Assembly (NCBI RefSeq): GCF_003265705.1
Contig: NW_020313285.1
Coordinates: 17,987,747-18,051,746, forward strand
DNA length: 64,000 nt
Reading direction: 5' to 3'
From: Callorhinus ursinus
Lineage: Eukaryota; Chordata; Mammalia; Carnivora; Otariidae
Shown here one piece after another: positions 11,619 to 20,938 of this stretch. Position numbers and translations under genes: made by a program. The first letter of the stretch is position 1; each line of letters begins with the position of its first letter. Below the pieces are notes generated by a model. It was given only the letters and a program-made list of their open reading frames with translations. It ran no database searches and was not told the origin of the DNA.

Positions 11619-12079
11619 GGAATTCTTAATCTCAGGAAACAAACTGAGTGTTGCTGTAGTGGTGGGGGGTGGGAGGGAGGGGGTGGCTGGGTGATAGACA
11701 TTGGGGAGGGTATGTGCTATGGTGAGCGCTGTGAATTGTGCAAGACTGTTGAATCACAGATCTGTACTTCTGAAACAAATAATGCAACATATGTTAAGAA
11801 AAAAAAAAAGAAGAAGAAGATAGCAGGAGGGAAGAATGAAGGGGAGTAAGTCAGAGGGGGAGACGAACCATGAGAGACGACGGACTCTGAAAAACAAACT
11901 GAGGGTTCTAGAGGGGAGGGGGTGGGGGGATGGGTTAGCCCGGTGATGGGTATTAAGGAGGGCACGTTCTGCATGGAGCACTGGGTGTTATGCACAAACA
12001 ATGAATCGTGGAACACTGCATCAAGAACTAATGATGTAATGTATGGTGATTAACATAACAATAAAAAAATTAAAAAAAA
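11619..12079 (+). other. L1 copy 1 3' UTR with G-rich tracts
   Basis: Two G-rich purine tracts (about 11664-11690 and 11910-11932) each precede a 'ctgggtgatag'- or 'ccggtgatggg'-type block and a 'gcgctgtgaattg'- or 'gcactgggtgtta'-type block. So the UTR consists of two related modules separated by an A-rich tract (11799-11820). It ends 'aacataacaataaaaa' plus A-rich tail. Confidence 0.75.
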
Positions 12080-12094
12080 AGAATGGCACTTAAG
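12080..12094. repeat. Right target-site duplication of L1 copy 1
   Basis: Exact copy of 8562-8576, directly after the A-rich tail. The first A may belong to the tail. Confidence 0.93.
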
Positions 12095-13480
12095 GCTCCA
12101 CATCATCCTTCCAGGGTACCCCTCTGATGCCCCAACTTTATCCCTGCCCTTCACTCCCCTGGGCTCCAGCACTGAATCTCTCCCCCACTCCTGCTCCCCC
12201 TTACCACCTCCAGGACTTCTCCCTTGCCAGCCCCCCAACCTGGAACACCTTCTGAAGATCCCCCTGTCAGATCCTACAGAGTCCAGAAGTGCTTTGTCAG
12301 CCTTCCAGCCTTCCCGGACTCCCAGCTCTTCTGCACGTCCAGAAGCCTCTCTCCTGACACCTTCTTCAGAACCCTCTGCTGGGAGCCTGGTTGAGCGTGG
12401 ACATCTTCTTTCCTAAACAGTCCACTCCTGGCCATGAGGGACAGTCTCTTCATCTGTGTAACCCCACTGCAAATCTCACGGTGGCCTGGGCGGTAAAAGG
12501 CACCAGGGACAAGTGACAGGGGTGGGGAGACAGGTCACAGGGAGCCAAGGTCAGATGCCACGAGCAGGGCCTAAGAGCCACCTCCTGGAGTCAGACAGAC
12601 AGCGACGAGGGTCCCAGAGCAATCCCCACCTTGTCTCCATCAGCCACAGCAGAATAGCGGACCTTTCCTCCTGCACCCCTCCTCCCCATCCTCCTTCACA
12701 ACCAAATGAAAGGCAGCGAACAAAGTAATTGAAGACCTCAAACCCACTTGGTCAGGACAATGTCCAAGCTTCCTTCTCCCAGCCTTGCCACCTCCACTTG
12801 GGCTCTGGTCTGGGGAGATGTCCCACGAGTCCCCATACCAGCTCTTTGCAGCAGGAGGGAGCAAAGGGGCCCCCGCTCAGGGTGGGAACGGCAGCCTCCT
12901 AGATCCTGCCACACAGCACTGGCCTCGAGAACCCAGCACCCCACTCCCAGACCCACCCCTCGCCACTCACTGGATTGCATGGCTTCTGAAATCAGACTTG
13001 TGCAGAACCGCTGTAGGAAGAACATTCCAAAGCAAACGGGGGAGTGCAAGGGAAGGCTGAGCTGCCGAGTCTCCCAGCACCCCACCCCCCACGCCCCAGC
13101 CCCTCAGCCACCACTGGTCCTCCAACCCTTGCAAGATTCCACGGAAGGTCAGATCCCACGGCCTCTGTCAGGGATGAGCTCCAGCCATCACCACTTTTTT
13201 CCAACCCAGAAATCTTATTGGGAGGATGGGAGGGAAGAGAGGGAGAGATTTGCTGTCTCAGAACTAATCCCTTGTCCCTCCAGCCAGCAGGGCCTCCATC
13301 AACCTTCTAAAGCTTTCCCTGTGGAGCAGCCTCCAGGTTCCAGGCCAACAAAGCAGCGCATGCATTCCCCTTGGAGGACCCAGGCATCCTAGGATTTGGC
13401 ATCAGATTTCAAGGGACCCCAGGAATGTTAGCCCTCTGCCATCTCTGTTTCCTGCCCCTCCCAAACAAAGCCCGGCAGTG
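12095..13480. other. Single-copy GC-rich DNA, no gene seen
   Basis: Contains a 214-codon plus-strand frame (12748-13392) of low-complexity, proline- and serine-rich composition. It matches no family I know and is overlapped by frames on the other strand. I regard it as chance. An L2-like word ('ttccagccttcccggactcc') lies near 12300. Confidence 0.4.
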
Positions 13481-13928
13481 TTCCTCAATTCTCCACACCC
13501 TTCAAGGATAAATGTTTCCTTCAAATGAAAAAAGGTTTCTGTACTGTTTTCTGCACCAAAGGGTGAGACTGCTCTGCACTGAGGAGAGGCGTGGGACAAA
13601 CGGTTCAATTAGTTTGAAGACAAAAGCCCGCCAAACCCCCTCTTTCATAATTGAAAGTCATGAACTTTAATAAAAACCCAGCACAGCCCCTTCAGCGTCA
13701 GATGAGATGTCACTAAACTCATCTGAGCGCTGTCTTTCAGGGTTCCTTCCGCAGGGGGCACGGCGGTGAGTGAAAGCCGGGGCAAAGGAGAGGTTAACAG
13801 TCCTGACCCCCTCCTGATCAGCCTCGTCTGGAAGAGGATTCTGGGCTCGGACGCCTTCCTGCCTGCCAAGGCCCTCCCCAGGACCCGCGCAGCCCCAGTC
13901 AGGGCAGGCCTCCACGCCCCCCTCAGCA
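13481..13928. other. Single-copy DNA, AT-richer; possible conserved noncoding DNA
   Basis: Between about 13490 and 13790 there are balanced-composition stretches ('taattgaaagtcatgaactt', 'gatgagatgtcactaaactc') that look unlike the GC-rich flanks and are not a repeat I recognise. No coding potential. Confidence 0.3.
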
Positions 13929-13985
13929 CACACACGCCTGCATAGAGGCACGCACGCGTGTATGCACACGCACACGCACACGCAC
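13929..13985. repeat. Imperfect (CA)n / (CG,CA) alternating tract
   Basis: Alternating purine-pyrimidine sequence 'acacgcacacgcacacgcac' with neighbouring 'gcacgcacgcgtgtatgcac'. Such tracts can adopt Z-DNA and are length-variable. Confidence 0.7.
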
Positions 13986-14274
13986 CCTCACAGCAGGCTT
14001 GGGGGTTCGCGGCGCTGACCACAGAGCCCCTCCCTGCCAGCACTTTCTCTGAGCCAGTCAGGGTCCTTCGATGCACTGACAGGAAGCTGATGGCCCTCTC
14101 CCAGCCTTAGAATGCCCTGTCCAGCCCTTGGCCTCCTGGGCACTTGGAAAATAAAAATGCACAAACTCACTCCTTCAATCTGACCTGCTTCTCCTTCTCA
14201 GCACCCACGGATCCAGCACAACTAAGAAGAACCTTCCAGCATCTTCCGCCCCAATCAACTGCACCTCCTGACTT

Positions 14275-14460
14275 CCCTCGTCTTCTTTTGTGGATTTATT
14301 ACAAAAGTAATGGATGCTCATTATGGAAAATTCAGAAAATACAGATAAGCAATAAGAAGAAAATGAAAATATCTCATAACCTCACCACTCAGAAATTACA
14401 TTAACATTTTGGTTTATAGCCTTCCAGACATTTTTCTGTGCATATACAAGGAAGGTTTTG
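14275..14460 (+). repeat. Ancient interspersed repeat fragment (family uncertain)
   Basis: 'tattacaaaagtaatggatg', 'ctcattatggaaaattcaga' and 'cctcaccactcagaaattac' match a mammalian-wide repeat segment I have seen often (L1/L2-type). I cannot name the family from memory. Confidence 0.4.
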
Positions 14461-14497
14461 TTTTTGGAGGGCTTATTCCCCAAGCAAAACTCGCATC

Positions 14498-14512
14498 AGA
14501 AGTGCTCCTATC
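14498..14512. repeat. Left TSD of SINE at 14513
   Basis: AGAAGTGCTCCTATC, repeated exactly at 14718-14732. Confidence 0.95.
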
Positions 14513-14717
14513 GGGCGCCTGGGTGGCTCAGTTGGTTGGACGACTGCCTTCGGCTCAGGTCATGATCCTGGAGTCCCGGGATCGAGTCCCGCATCGGGAT
14601 CCCTGCTCAGCGGGGAGTCTGCTTCTCCCTCGGACCCTCTTCCCTCTCGTGCTCTCTCTCTCTCATTCTCTCCCTCTCAAATAAATAAATAAAATCTTTA
14701 AAAAAAAAAAAAAAAAA
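14513..14717 (+). mobile_element. CAN-type SINE, complete, young
   Basis: Complete tRNA-derived carnivore SINE. It shows the A-box-like 'ggtggctcagttggttg', the B-box-like 'gggatcgagtcccgcat', a CT-rich tract, AATAAA repeats and an A tail. The 15-bp flanking duplication is exact, so this is probably the youngest SINE in the window. It is non-coding, Pol III-transcribed in origin and mobilised by L1 enzymes. Confidence 0.96.
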
Positions 14718-14732
14718 AGAAGTGCTCCTATC
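14718..14732. repeat. Right TSD of SINE at 14513
   Basis: Exact repeat of 14498-14512. Confidence 0.95.
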
Positions 14733-15024
14733 ACAGTGCATTCTCGCTCACACAGACTCCGAATCTCTGGCTCCCCTCTCCCCTAAAACCCACTCCGGGC
14801 ACTCGCTGAAATTGTCGCCTCTGTCCCTTCCTCTGTCCCTTTCTCTTCACCGCCATGGCCACATCCAGGACTCCATCCCTGTACTCTCATGAGCCTTCCC
14901 ACCGGTCCCACCCTCCAAGGGACAGGGATGTGAAGAAATTCACTGGTTTTGCTGACTGTCTGTTTGCACCGTGAGTATATCTGAGCAGAGTTCATGGTGA
15001 ATCTCAGCACTGTCAGTCTCAGGG

Positions 15025-15180
15025 ATTGGTTAGTGATGGTACATTCCCACAACGGAGCAGTATGCAGCTGTGAAGGAGAGATGCCGTAGACAAGTGTTCA
15101 GGACGTGGAGAAATATTTAAAAAGCGGTATACAAAACAATATTTATAGTAAAATCTCAACTTTATTAAATGTTATATTTA
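15025..15180 (+). repeat. Old L1 (L1M-type) 3' fragment, left part
   Basis: 'gatggtacattcccacaacg' and 'gagcagtatgcagctgtgaa' match the end of L1 ORF2 / start of 3' UTR in old L1s ('ggaatactatgcagc...'). The element appears to resume after the SINE at 15382. Confidence 0.6.
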
Positions 15181-15381
15181 GGGATGCCCGGGTGGCTCAG
15201 TTGGTTAATAGGCATCTGTCTTCAGCTCAGGTCATAATCCCAGGGTCATGGGATCGAGCCCCACATCGGGCTCCAGCTCAGTGGGAAGCCTGCTTCTCCC
15301 TCTCCCTGCCACTCCCCCTGCTTATGCTCTCTCTCTCTGTCTGACAAATAAATAAAATCTTTAAAAATAAATAAATAAATG
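15181..15381 (+). mobile_element. CAN-type SINE inserted into old L1
   Basis: Complete SINE: 'gggtggctcagttggttaat' head, 'gggatcgagccccacatcgg' B-box region, CT tract and AATAAA-rich tail. The flanks 'aaatgttatattta' and 'aaatgtgtttataa' look like a decayed duplication. It splits an older L1 fragment. Confidence 0.92.
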
Positions 15382-15545
15382 TGTTTATAAATACGTACAT
15401 AATCCTATAACAATGAAGTGACACATACCAGTAAGTTAATACTAATCTCTGGGTAATTTTTGATGTCCCATTGCTTATCTGGATTTTCTAACACATTCAT
15501 ATACTGAAGATTTTTACTTTGGACAATTCCTATTTTAGGAAATGT
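15382..15545 (+). repeat. Old L1 (L1M-type) 3' fragment, right part (probable)
   Basis: AT-rich sequence continuing the L1 3' region after the SINE, with 'taagttaatactaatctctg' and 'ggtaatttttgatgtcc'. The assignment rests mainly on position and composition. Confidence 0.4.
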
Positions 15546-15574
15546 AGAGGCTTTGAAAGGATGTTTAAAGGCCG

Positions 15575-15772
15575 AGAGCATGCTTCTCCCATTTTACCAT
15601 GCGTCAGTATCTCCTGGAGGGCTTATTGAGACACAGACCGCTGAGACCCACCCCCAAAGTTTCCGATCCAAAAGGTATGGGATGGAAGGGCTAAGAATGT
15701 TCATTTCAAACAAGTCCCAGCTAATGCTGCTGGTCCAGGGACCACACTTTGAGAACCACTGGCCTAAAAGTT
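15575..15772 (+). mobile_element. MER5-like hAT DNA transposon fragment
   Basis: 'gcgtcagtatctcctggagg', 'gcttattgagacacagaccg', 'ctgctggtccagggaccaca' and the terminal 'ctttgagaaccactg' follow the MER5A/MER5B consensus order I remember. It is a non-autonomous hAT-Charlie relative, old and inactive. Confidence 0.75.
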
Positions 15773-16489
15773 CGCAACAGATGACATTAAGGAAGAAGGC
15801 CCCAAGGCGTCAGTGTGCCGATTCAATGAGGAAGAAGTCCACTCCCGACTGTGGGAAGATGTGGCCTTCTAGGGATCCCTGAGCTCTGTCCCTCTCTCAC
15901 ACATCCCTCCAAAAGGAAGTGGGAAGGACGCACCTGAGATGTATAATAAACACCACTGCGGTGACTTGTAGCCTCTTCCTCCCCAGAACGAGCCCTCCAA
16001 AGCCCATTAACCCAGGGACACTGCCCCTTCCTCCCACCATGCTGAGGTGCCCACAGGGGTGGCGTCAGAGAGACAGAGGCCTGGTGGAGGAAGGAGCCAG
16101 GGGCAAGCTTCCGAGGCCCCAGGGAAAGCTCACACAGGGAGCCCACCAAGCAGAAACAGATGTCCATGCACAGTCCCCCCATCACAGCAAACCCTTCACC
16201 CTGCAGCCCCATGTTGCCAGGACTCCCTTCTTTCTTTGAGACTTGCTTCTGTTCATTCTTTACTTCACTCATTCATTCAAAAGATCATCCACCTTTGCAC
16301 TCAGCTCCCCATTCCATCCAGCAGGACAGACCTCAACCAAACACAGCAGTGCACAGTGGTCCGTGCTAGGTGTCGGGTGTACTTGAGGGCCACGGGCACC
16401 CCAAGGAGAGACATTGATATGAAGTGTGAAGGTGGCAGGAGTGTTTAATAACACGGGAAGGAGCATGTACGTGCATGGACTTCACAGAA
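15773..16489. other. Single-copy DNA, no gene seen
   Basis: No gene recognised. A 'tcactcattcattcaaaa' stretch near 16265 suggests an L2 3' end read in reverse, but it is weak. Confidence 0.4.
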
Positions 16490-16616
16490 GCATGACAATT
16501 TGATGGCTAAGAACGTGGGCTCTGAGCTCACCCAGACCAGGATTCCAATCCTATAGCTCTGGCTTTTACCAGCCTAAGCTCTCTGGACATCAGTCATCCC
16601 AACCTCAAAATGGGCA
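16490..16616 (+). repeat. MIR, left part, split by an LTR
   Basis: 'gatggctaagaacgtgggct', 'gaccaggattccaatcct' and 'aacctcaaaatgggcat' follow the MIR consensus up to its 'tgtaaaatgggg' landmark. The rest of the MIR continues after the LTR at about 17173. Confidence 0.7.
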
Positions 16617-17172
16617 TGGTAGGCAGGTTCTAAGAGGGTCCCCAGTGATCTCCACCTCCTGGGTTCACACCCTCGTGTAATCCCCTCCGCGTGAGTGTGG
16701 CTGAATCTCTTCCCCGGCTTCTCATAAATAGAATATGGTGGAAGAGACAGAATGTCCCTTCTGAGACTATGTGATAGACTACAGCTTCCTTCTTGACTTC
16801 TCTCTCTCCTCTCTGTCTCCCCCCAACCCCACCTCCTTCTCTCTCCCTCTCTCCCATTTTCTCATCCCTTACTCTGGGAGGAAACAAGCTGCCGTGCTGT
16901 GAGCAGCCCTGTGGAGAAGGAACTGGAGCCTCCAGCCAACAACAGAGGGCCTGGAGGCTGCCAACCAGCACGTGAGTGAGCCGGGAGGTGGACCCACCCC
17001 CAGTCCAGCCTCGCGATGACTGTAACGCCGGTGGACACCTTGATGGCAGGTGACGGCAGTTCCGTGACATAGCCGAGCTAAACTTTTCCCAGAATCCTGA
17101 CTCACAGCAACTGGGAGATCATAAATGTCTGGACTTTTGAACCGTAATTTGTTGGGCAATAGTAGAGGGCTA
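16617..17172 (+). mobile_element. MaLR (MLT1-like) solo LTR inserted in a MIR
   Basis: Starts 'tggtaggcaggttctaagag' and 'ggtccccagtgatctccacc'. It passes a CT-rich promoter-like stretch (16795-16870), then 'aagctgccgtgctgtgagca' and 'cacgtgagtgagccgggagg', and ends near 'taatttgttgggcaatagta'. This is the full landmark series of an MLT1-type LTR as I know it. No internal region is attached, so it is a solo LTR from ancient recombination. Confidence 0.75.
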
Positions 17173-17300
17173 AAATGGAGTGGATGCCAATGGTATCTGA
17201 CTGTGGGCTTGACGTGAGGACTAAACAGGCTAATGCAAGGAGAGCTCTTACGATAGAGCACAGCACATAGTGCTTACAAACGTTACTAACAGGAATCATA
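17173..17300 (+). repeat. MIR, right part
   Basis: 'gaggactaaacaggctaatg' and 'agcacagcacatagtgctta' are the MIR 3' half ('gattaaatgagataatgc...cacatagtaagtgct'). It picks up where the fragment ending at 16616 stops. Confidence 0.65.
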
Positions 17301-17403
17301 TAATAGCAAATATCTGCTTCCCCCCGTGCCCCCAGCGGAGTAGGTCTGGTGGTATTCTCTTAGACACACAGCGAACTGCAGGGAGACAGAGTCAAAGGTG
17401 CAC

Positions 17404-17860
17404 GTATTAGCTTCCCATCACTGCTGTAACAAATGACCATCAGTTTAGTGGCTTCAAACCACGCAAATGTATTACCTTACAGTTCGGCAAGTCAGACCCC
17501 CAAAATGGATCATACGAGGCTAAAGGCAAAGTGTCCGCAGAACTGTGCTCCTTCTGGAGGCCCTAGAGAACCATCCCTTGCCTTTTCCAGCTTCTGGAGG
17601 CTGCCCACATTCCTTGGCTCATGGTGGCATCACCCCAAACTCTGCTTCTGTCACCATGCCTCCTTCTCTGATTCTGAAAGCCCTGCTCTCTCCGATTTCC
17701 CGGCGCCCACCTGGATAATACACGCTAGCCTCCCTCTCTCAGGACCAACTTACTCACTTCTGCAGAGTCCCTTGCTGGGTAAGAGAACATGTTCACAGGC
17801 CCCAGGGATTAGAATGAGGACACCGGGGGTCGGGGGGAGGCATGCCTCAGCCTACTCGCA
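17404..17860 (-). mobile_element. MaLR (MLT1-like) solo LTR
   Basis: The plus strand reads 'attagcttcccatcactgct', 'gtaacaaatgaccatcagtt', 'tagtggcttcaaaccacgca', then 'ccttgccttttccagcttct' and 'cattccttggctcatggtgg', ending 'cctcagcctactcgca'. That is the reverse complement of an MLT1-type LTR from 3' to 5' end. Old, without internal sequence. Confidence 0.8.
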
Positions 17861-18320
17861 GTGTGGTTCCCCCTTATTCTCTGAGTCTCCCCATCTCCAG
17901 GCAGAGCATCCCTGGCCGCACCAGCGGTTGCTCCCACCGAGAATTTCACCACCTCCCCCTCTCAAGGCCCTCTTTGTCCTCATCACCTGATTCTTTAAAA
18001 ATCAGGTCGAGATGGAAAATCTTGACACCACACTCCTCCAGGACTGAATTTAATAAGTGAAAACTTTGGTTCTCACACATTTCACAACACTTCAGGAAAA
18101 CAAACATTTCCTCCCCTCTCCTGCTCACACCGTTATCAGCATGAAAATGCCTGCTTCCTGTTCCAGCTGCTGCAAAGTTGCCCACACGAGAAAAGGTGAA
18201 TTATTCAGTGCGGTGTTTAAGTGGCATTTAATATTTGATCAATTAGCATTCTTTGATCCGTGTCCTAACAGTAGGATGTCCCTGGCTCTGTAGCTGGATG
18301 GAGGCTTCCTCTTCCAAGAT
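17861..18320. other. Single-copy DNA with a possible regulatory island
   Basis: No gene. From about 18180 to 18265 the DNA is AT-rich and unlike its flanks. It carries TTAAGTGG (18217-18224, NKX2-type word), CAATTAG (18240-18246, homeodomain-type) and CTTTGATC (18251-18258, TCF/LEF-type). Function is inference. Confidence 0.35.
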
Positions 18321-18382
18321 TGTGTGTGTGTGTGTGTCTGTGTGCGCGTGCACACACACGTGCACGTATGTGTGCACACAGG
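18321..18382. repeat. (TG)n / TGCG / CACA compound microsatellite
   Basis: TG repeats shift through 'tgtgtgcgcgtgcacacaca' to CA repeats, so the tract is partly self-complementary. Length variation is likely. Confidence 0.85.
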
Positions 18383-18910
18383 GGTAAAGAGGCTCACACA
18401 CATGACCTGCATCTAAAACCCGTCAGAAGCACAAGCAGCCAGCACCGCAGACAGAAGGAGAGGTGGGAGTGGAACGTGGAGGAGGGCAGGAGGTTACAAG
18501 GTAGGACGTCGTCCTGGGGGCCCCTGCCAGCTAGGCACCCCCAATGTAGGCAGCACCACACCTGGCACACAGCACAAAAGCACCAACTGCTCAAACCAAC
18601 ACATGGTCCAAACTTGGGGGCTTCAGTGGCACCGACCCTTCCAGATCCCCTGTGGGTATTAACCCGGTAGCAGGCCTTGCCCTCCACTTCCAGCCAAGCA
18701 GGGACTCTGGAAGAGTTTAAGGTGACATATAAATGCCCTTTGTCCTAAAAGGGGAGTTGGGAAATCACCCTCACACACATGGTCTCCCTCTCTGCCAGTG
18801 TGTCACTTGCAGGAACTGGACTCTGAGATTTTTGATTTCTGAGTGGAAATACTACAAAAAGAGGAATGCTGCCTCCTGACTCATTAGGGAGAAGCCGGGA
18901 CACAACACTG
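18383..18910. other. Single-copy DNA, no gene seen
   Basis: No recognisable gene or repeat. Confidence 0.4.
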
Positions 18911-18919
18911 ACACACACA

Positions 18920-18958
<39 letters not shown>
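18911..18958. repeat. (CA)n microsatellite
   Basis: About 24 CA units with one G interruption near the left end. A standard polymorphic dinucleotide repeat. Confidence 0.95.
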
Positions 18959-18960
<2 letters not shown>

Positions 18961-20542
18961 CAGGCATCTCTCCAGCCAAGCCAAGCCCACCCTGGGAGCT
19001 GAGGGCGATACCTTCACAGGCACCCCCAGCTTCAGTTCAAGGTTCCTGGATGGGAAGGAGGAATCCTGGGGGGAGGAGAGGTTCTGACCACATGGGGCCT
19101 AGGGCTCAATCATGTTTCAGCCCCTTCCTCGTCCCCTAATTTCTGAACAATACTTCAGGCCAGATGTGCTGCTTAGCAAACCAAAAGTGGTACTTTTACA
19201 CCAAAACGAGACTTTAAGTTTCTATTCCTCTCCCGCTATGATTTTCTGTGGCTCCCTTCAGTTGTCCCAAACTGTGAAAAGACCAAGGTTTTGTTGGCCG
19301 GGTTTTATTATCCACAATCATCAGCTACCTCCCACATCCATCATTGATTGAGATAAATGACACTATTTTTTTCTTAAAAAAAAAAAAATCTACACCTAAT
19401 GAAGTCTCTTTCATGCCACAATCAGCAGTAGAGATAAATGAGAAACAATTTCTTAGTATCCTTTATTTTAAATGACAGATATCAACCCTGATGCCGTTTT
19501 CAAGGTTTGTTGAATTTTCACAGATGATCATCAGCTTCTGCATTCTACATGTGTAATAGAAACCTGAACTCAGAGAGGTTGTATAGCCTCCTTTTAAAGC
19601 CTCCACAAGGAGTGCTCCATTCCCCAATCTCCCCAAGAAGCCTTCCAGAAAGTTCCAGGCTCTCTTGGCCGGACCCCGAGAGAGAAGGGGAGGGAGAGAA
19701 GAGGAGAGGGGACATCACGAGGAGCTTGTGGCCATCTGTCTGCTGTCCTCGGCTGAACTGGGAGCCCGACTCCCTGGCACAGAAGCCTGATCGTGTCCAT
19801 GAGTCCAATAAAAAGATGCAGTGGTCAGAGTTCTAAGAAGGTCATTCTGAAGACTGATATTTTTAGGGAGAGAGGAAGAGAAAGGCTGAGCTCAGGACCC
19901 CCAGAGGGCCGGCATCCGATGCGTGAGAAAGCCCGGGCTGGGAGGCTGGCCACAGTCAGAATCTGGGCATCCTTCTAAATGTTATCAGAGTCCACTGATG
20001 GATTTTAGTAGAGTGACAGTAAGGGATAATGCCCACAAAGGTATAAATTGAATAGAACACTAATAGCATCAAAATTTGGGAGGCTGGAAACGAGATGGTA
20101 ACTGACGCGGCACACCAGAGAACACCAGGCCTAGGCCAGCAGCCGGGAAAGCCTGAAAGCAATAGATCTACACACCCCCAACCCCAGGCACCTCTGAGAG
20201 TAGGGGTGCAGGTGGCGCTCGAACCAGAAGGACTGCCTAAAAATCTATATAAAAAGCAACGATATCCCCCCCACCCTCCCCTGCCTGACACAGTGGGGGC
20301 TGCAAGGGCCCTACACACACAGGCAGAAGGCTGGGGGCTTGAAGGGCTGCTCTCCGCACCCCCAGGCCCAATCGAGTGTAGGGCCCAAAATGCAAATAAA
20401 TGAAGCAGAAGTCTACCTACCAAATGATCAGAATCCCAGCCCCCTTCCCCAGCCTGGTTCTGCAAACACTGCTAACTTGGCTCATAGGATAATTACCACC
20501 TCAGGAAAAGAGACATAAATAGAGACAAACAAGGGCCCTTCT
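18959..20542. other. Single-copy DNA; AT-rich patch
   Basis: No gene. From about 19350 to 19560 an AT-rich patch includes an A13 run (19377-19388) and words such as 'gagataaatgagaaacaatt', and may be conserved noncoding DNA. The rest is GC-balanced with chance reading frames on both strands. Confidence 0.35.
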
Positions 20543-20938
20543 TTGCAATGGGGTGAACGGGTTCTCCCAAAATTCACAACTACCCAGAACCTCAGAGGGT
20601 GATCTTGTTTGGAAATCGGGTCTTTGCATATGTAATCAAGAATCAAGATGAGACCACACTGCTCATTTAGGTGCACCCTAAATCCAAGGAGAGTGTCCTT
20701 ACAGGGACAGAAAAGGACACACAGAGACACAGGCTGATGGCCTTGTGAAGACAGAGGTCATGTGCCTCCGCGAGCCAGGGACCACAAGCAGCCACCCAGA
20801 AGCTGGAGGAGGAAGGAAGGATCCTCCCCTAGAGCCTGCGCTGGGAACATGGCCCTGCCGACGCCTTGGTTTCAGACTCCGGCCTCCAGAAATGTTTGTG
20901 GTCATGCGCTGCAGCCTCCTTAGGACACTGAGACACAC
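20543..20938 (+). mobile_element. MaLR (MLT1-like) solo LTR
   Basis: 'ttcacaactacccagaacct', 'gtttggaaatcgggtctttg', 'catatgtaatcaagaatcaa', 'gagtgtccttacagggacag', 'catggccctgccgacgcctt' and 'cggcctccagaaatgtttgt' appear in the order of an MLT1-type LTR on the plus strand. Degraded, solo. Confidence 0.8.

Larger units (their letters stand above)
8577..12079 (+). mobile_element. LINE-1 copy 1, 5'-truncated
   Basis: A 3.5-kb plus-strand L1. It starts inside ORF2, just after the endonuclease domain, runs through the reverse transcriptase and C-terminal region, and ends with a 3' UTR and an A-rich tail. An exact 15-bp TSD on both sides shows it arrived by target-primed reverse transcription, and 5' truncation is the usual outcome. 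The 3' UTR is G-rich and two-part, with an internal A-rich tract at 11799-11820. It is closely similar to the L1 at 46.9-54.2 kb, which lies in the opposite orientation. The exact TSD suggests a fairly recent insertion. Confidence 0.95.

Noticed and set aside
12748..13392. 214-codon plus-strand open frame
   Set aside because: Low-complexity Pro/Ser/Arg composition, no family, opposing overlapping frames; best explained by base composition.
18745..19023. Frame with repeated Cys-Val residues
   Set aside because: Translation of the (CA)n microsatellite on the minus strand.
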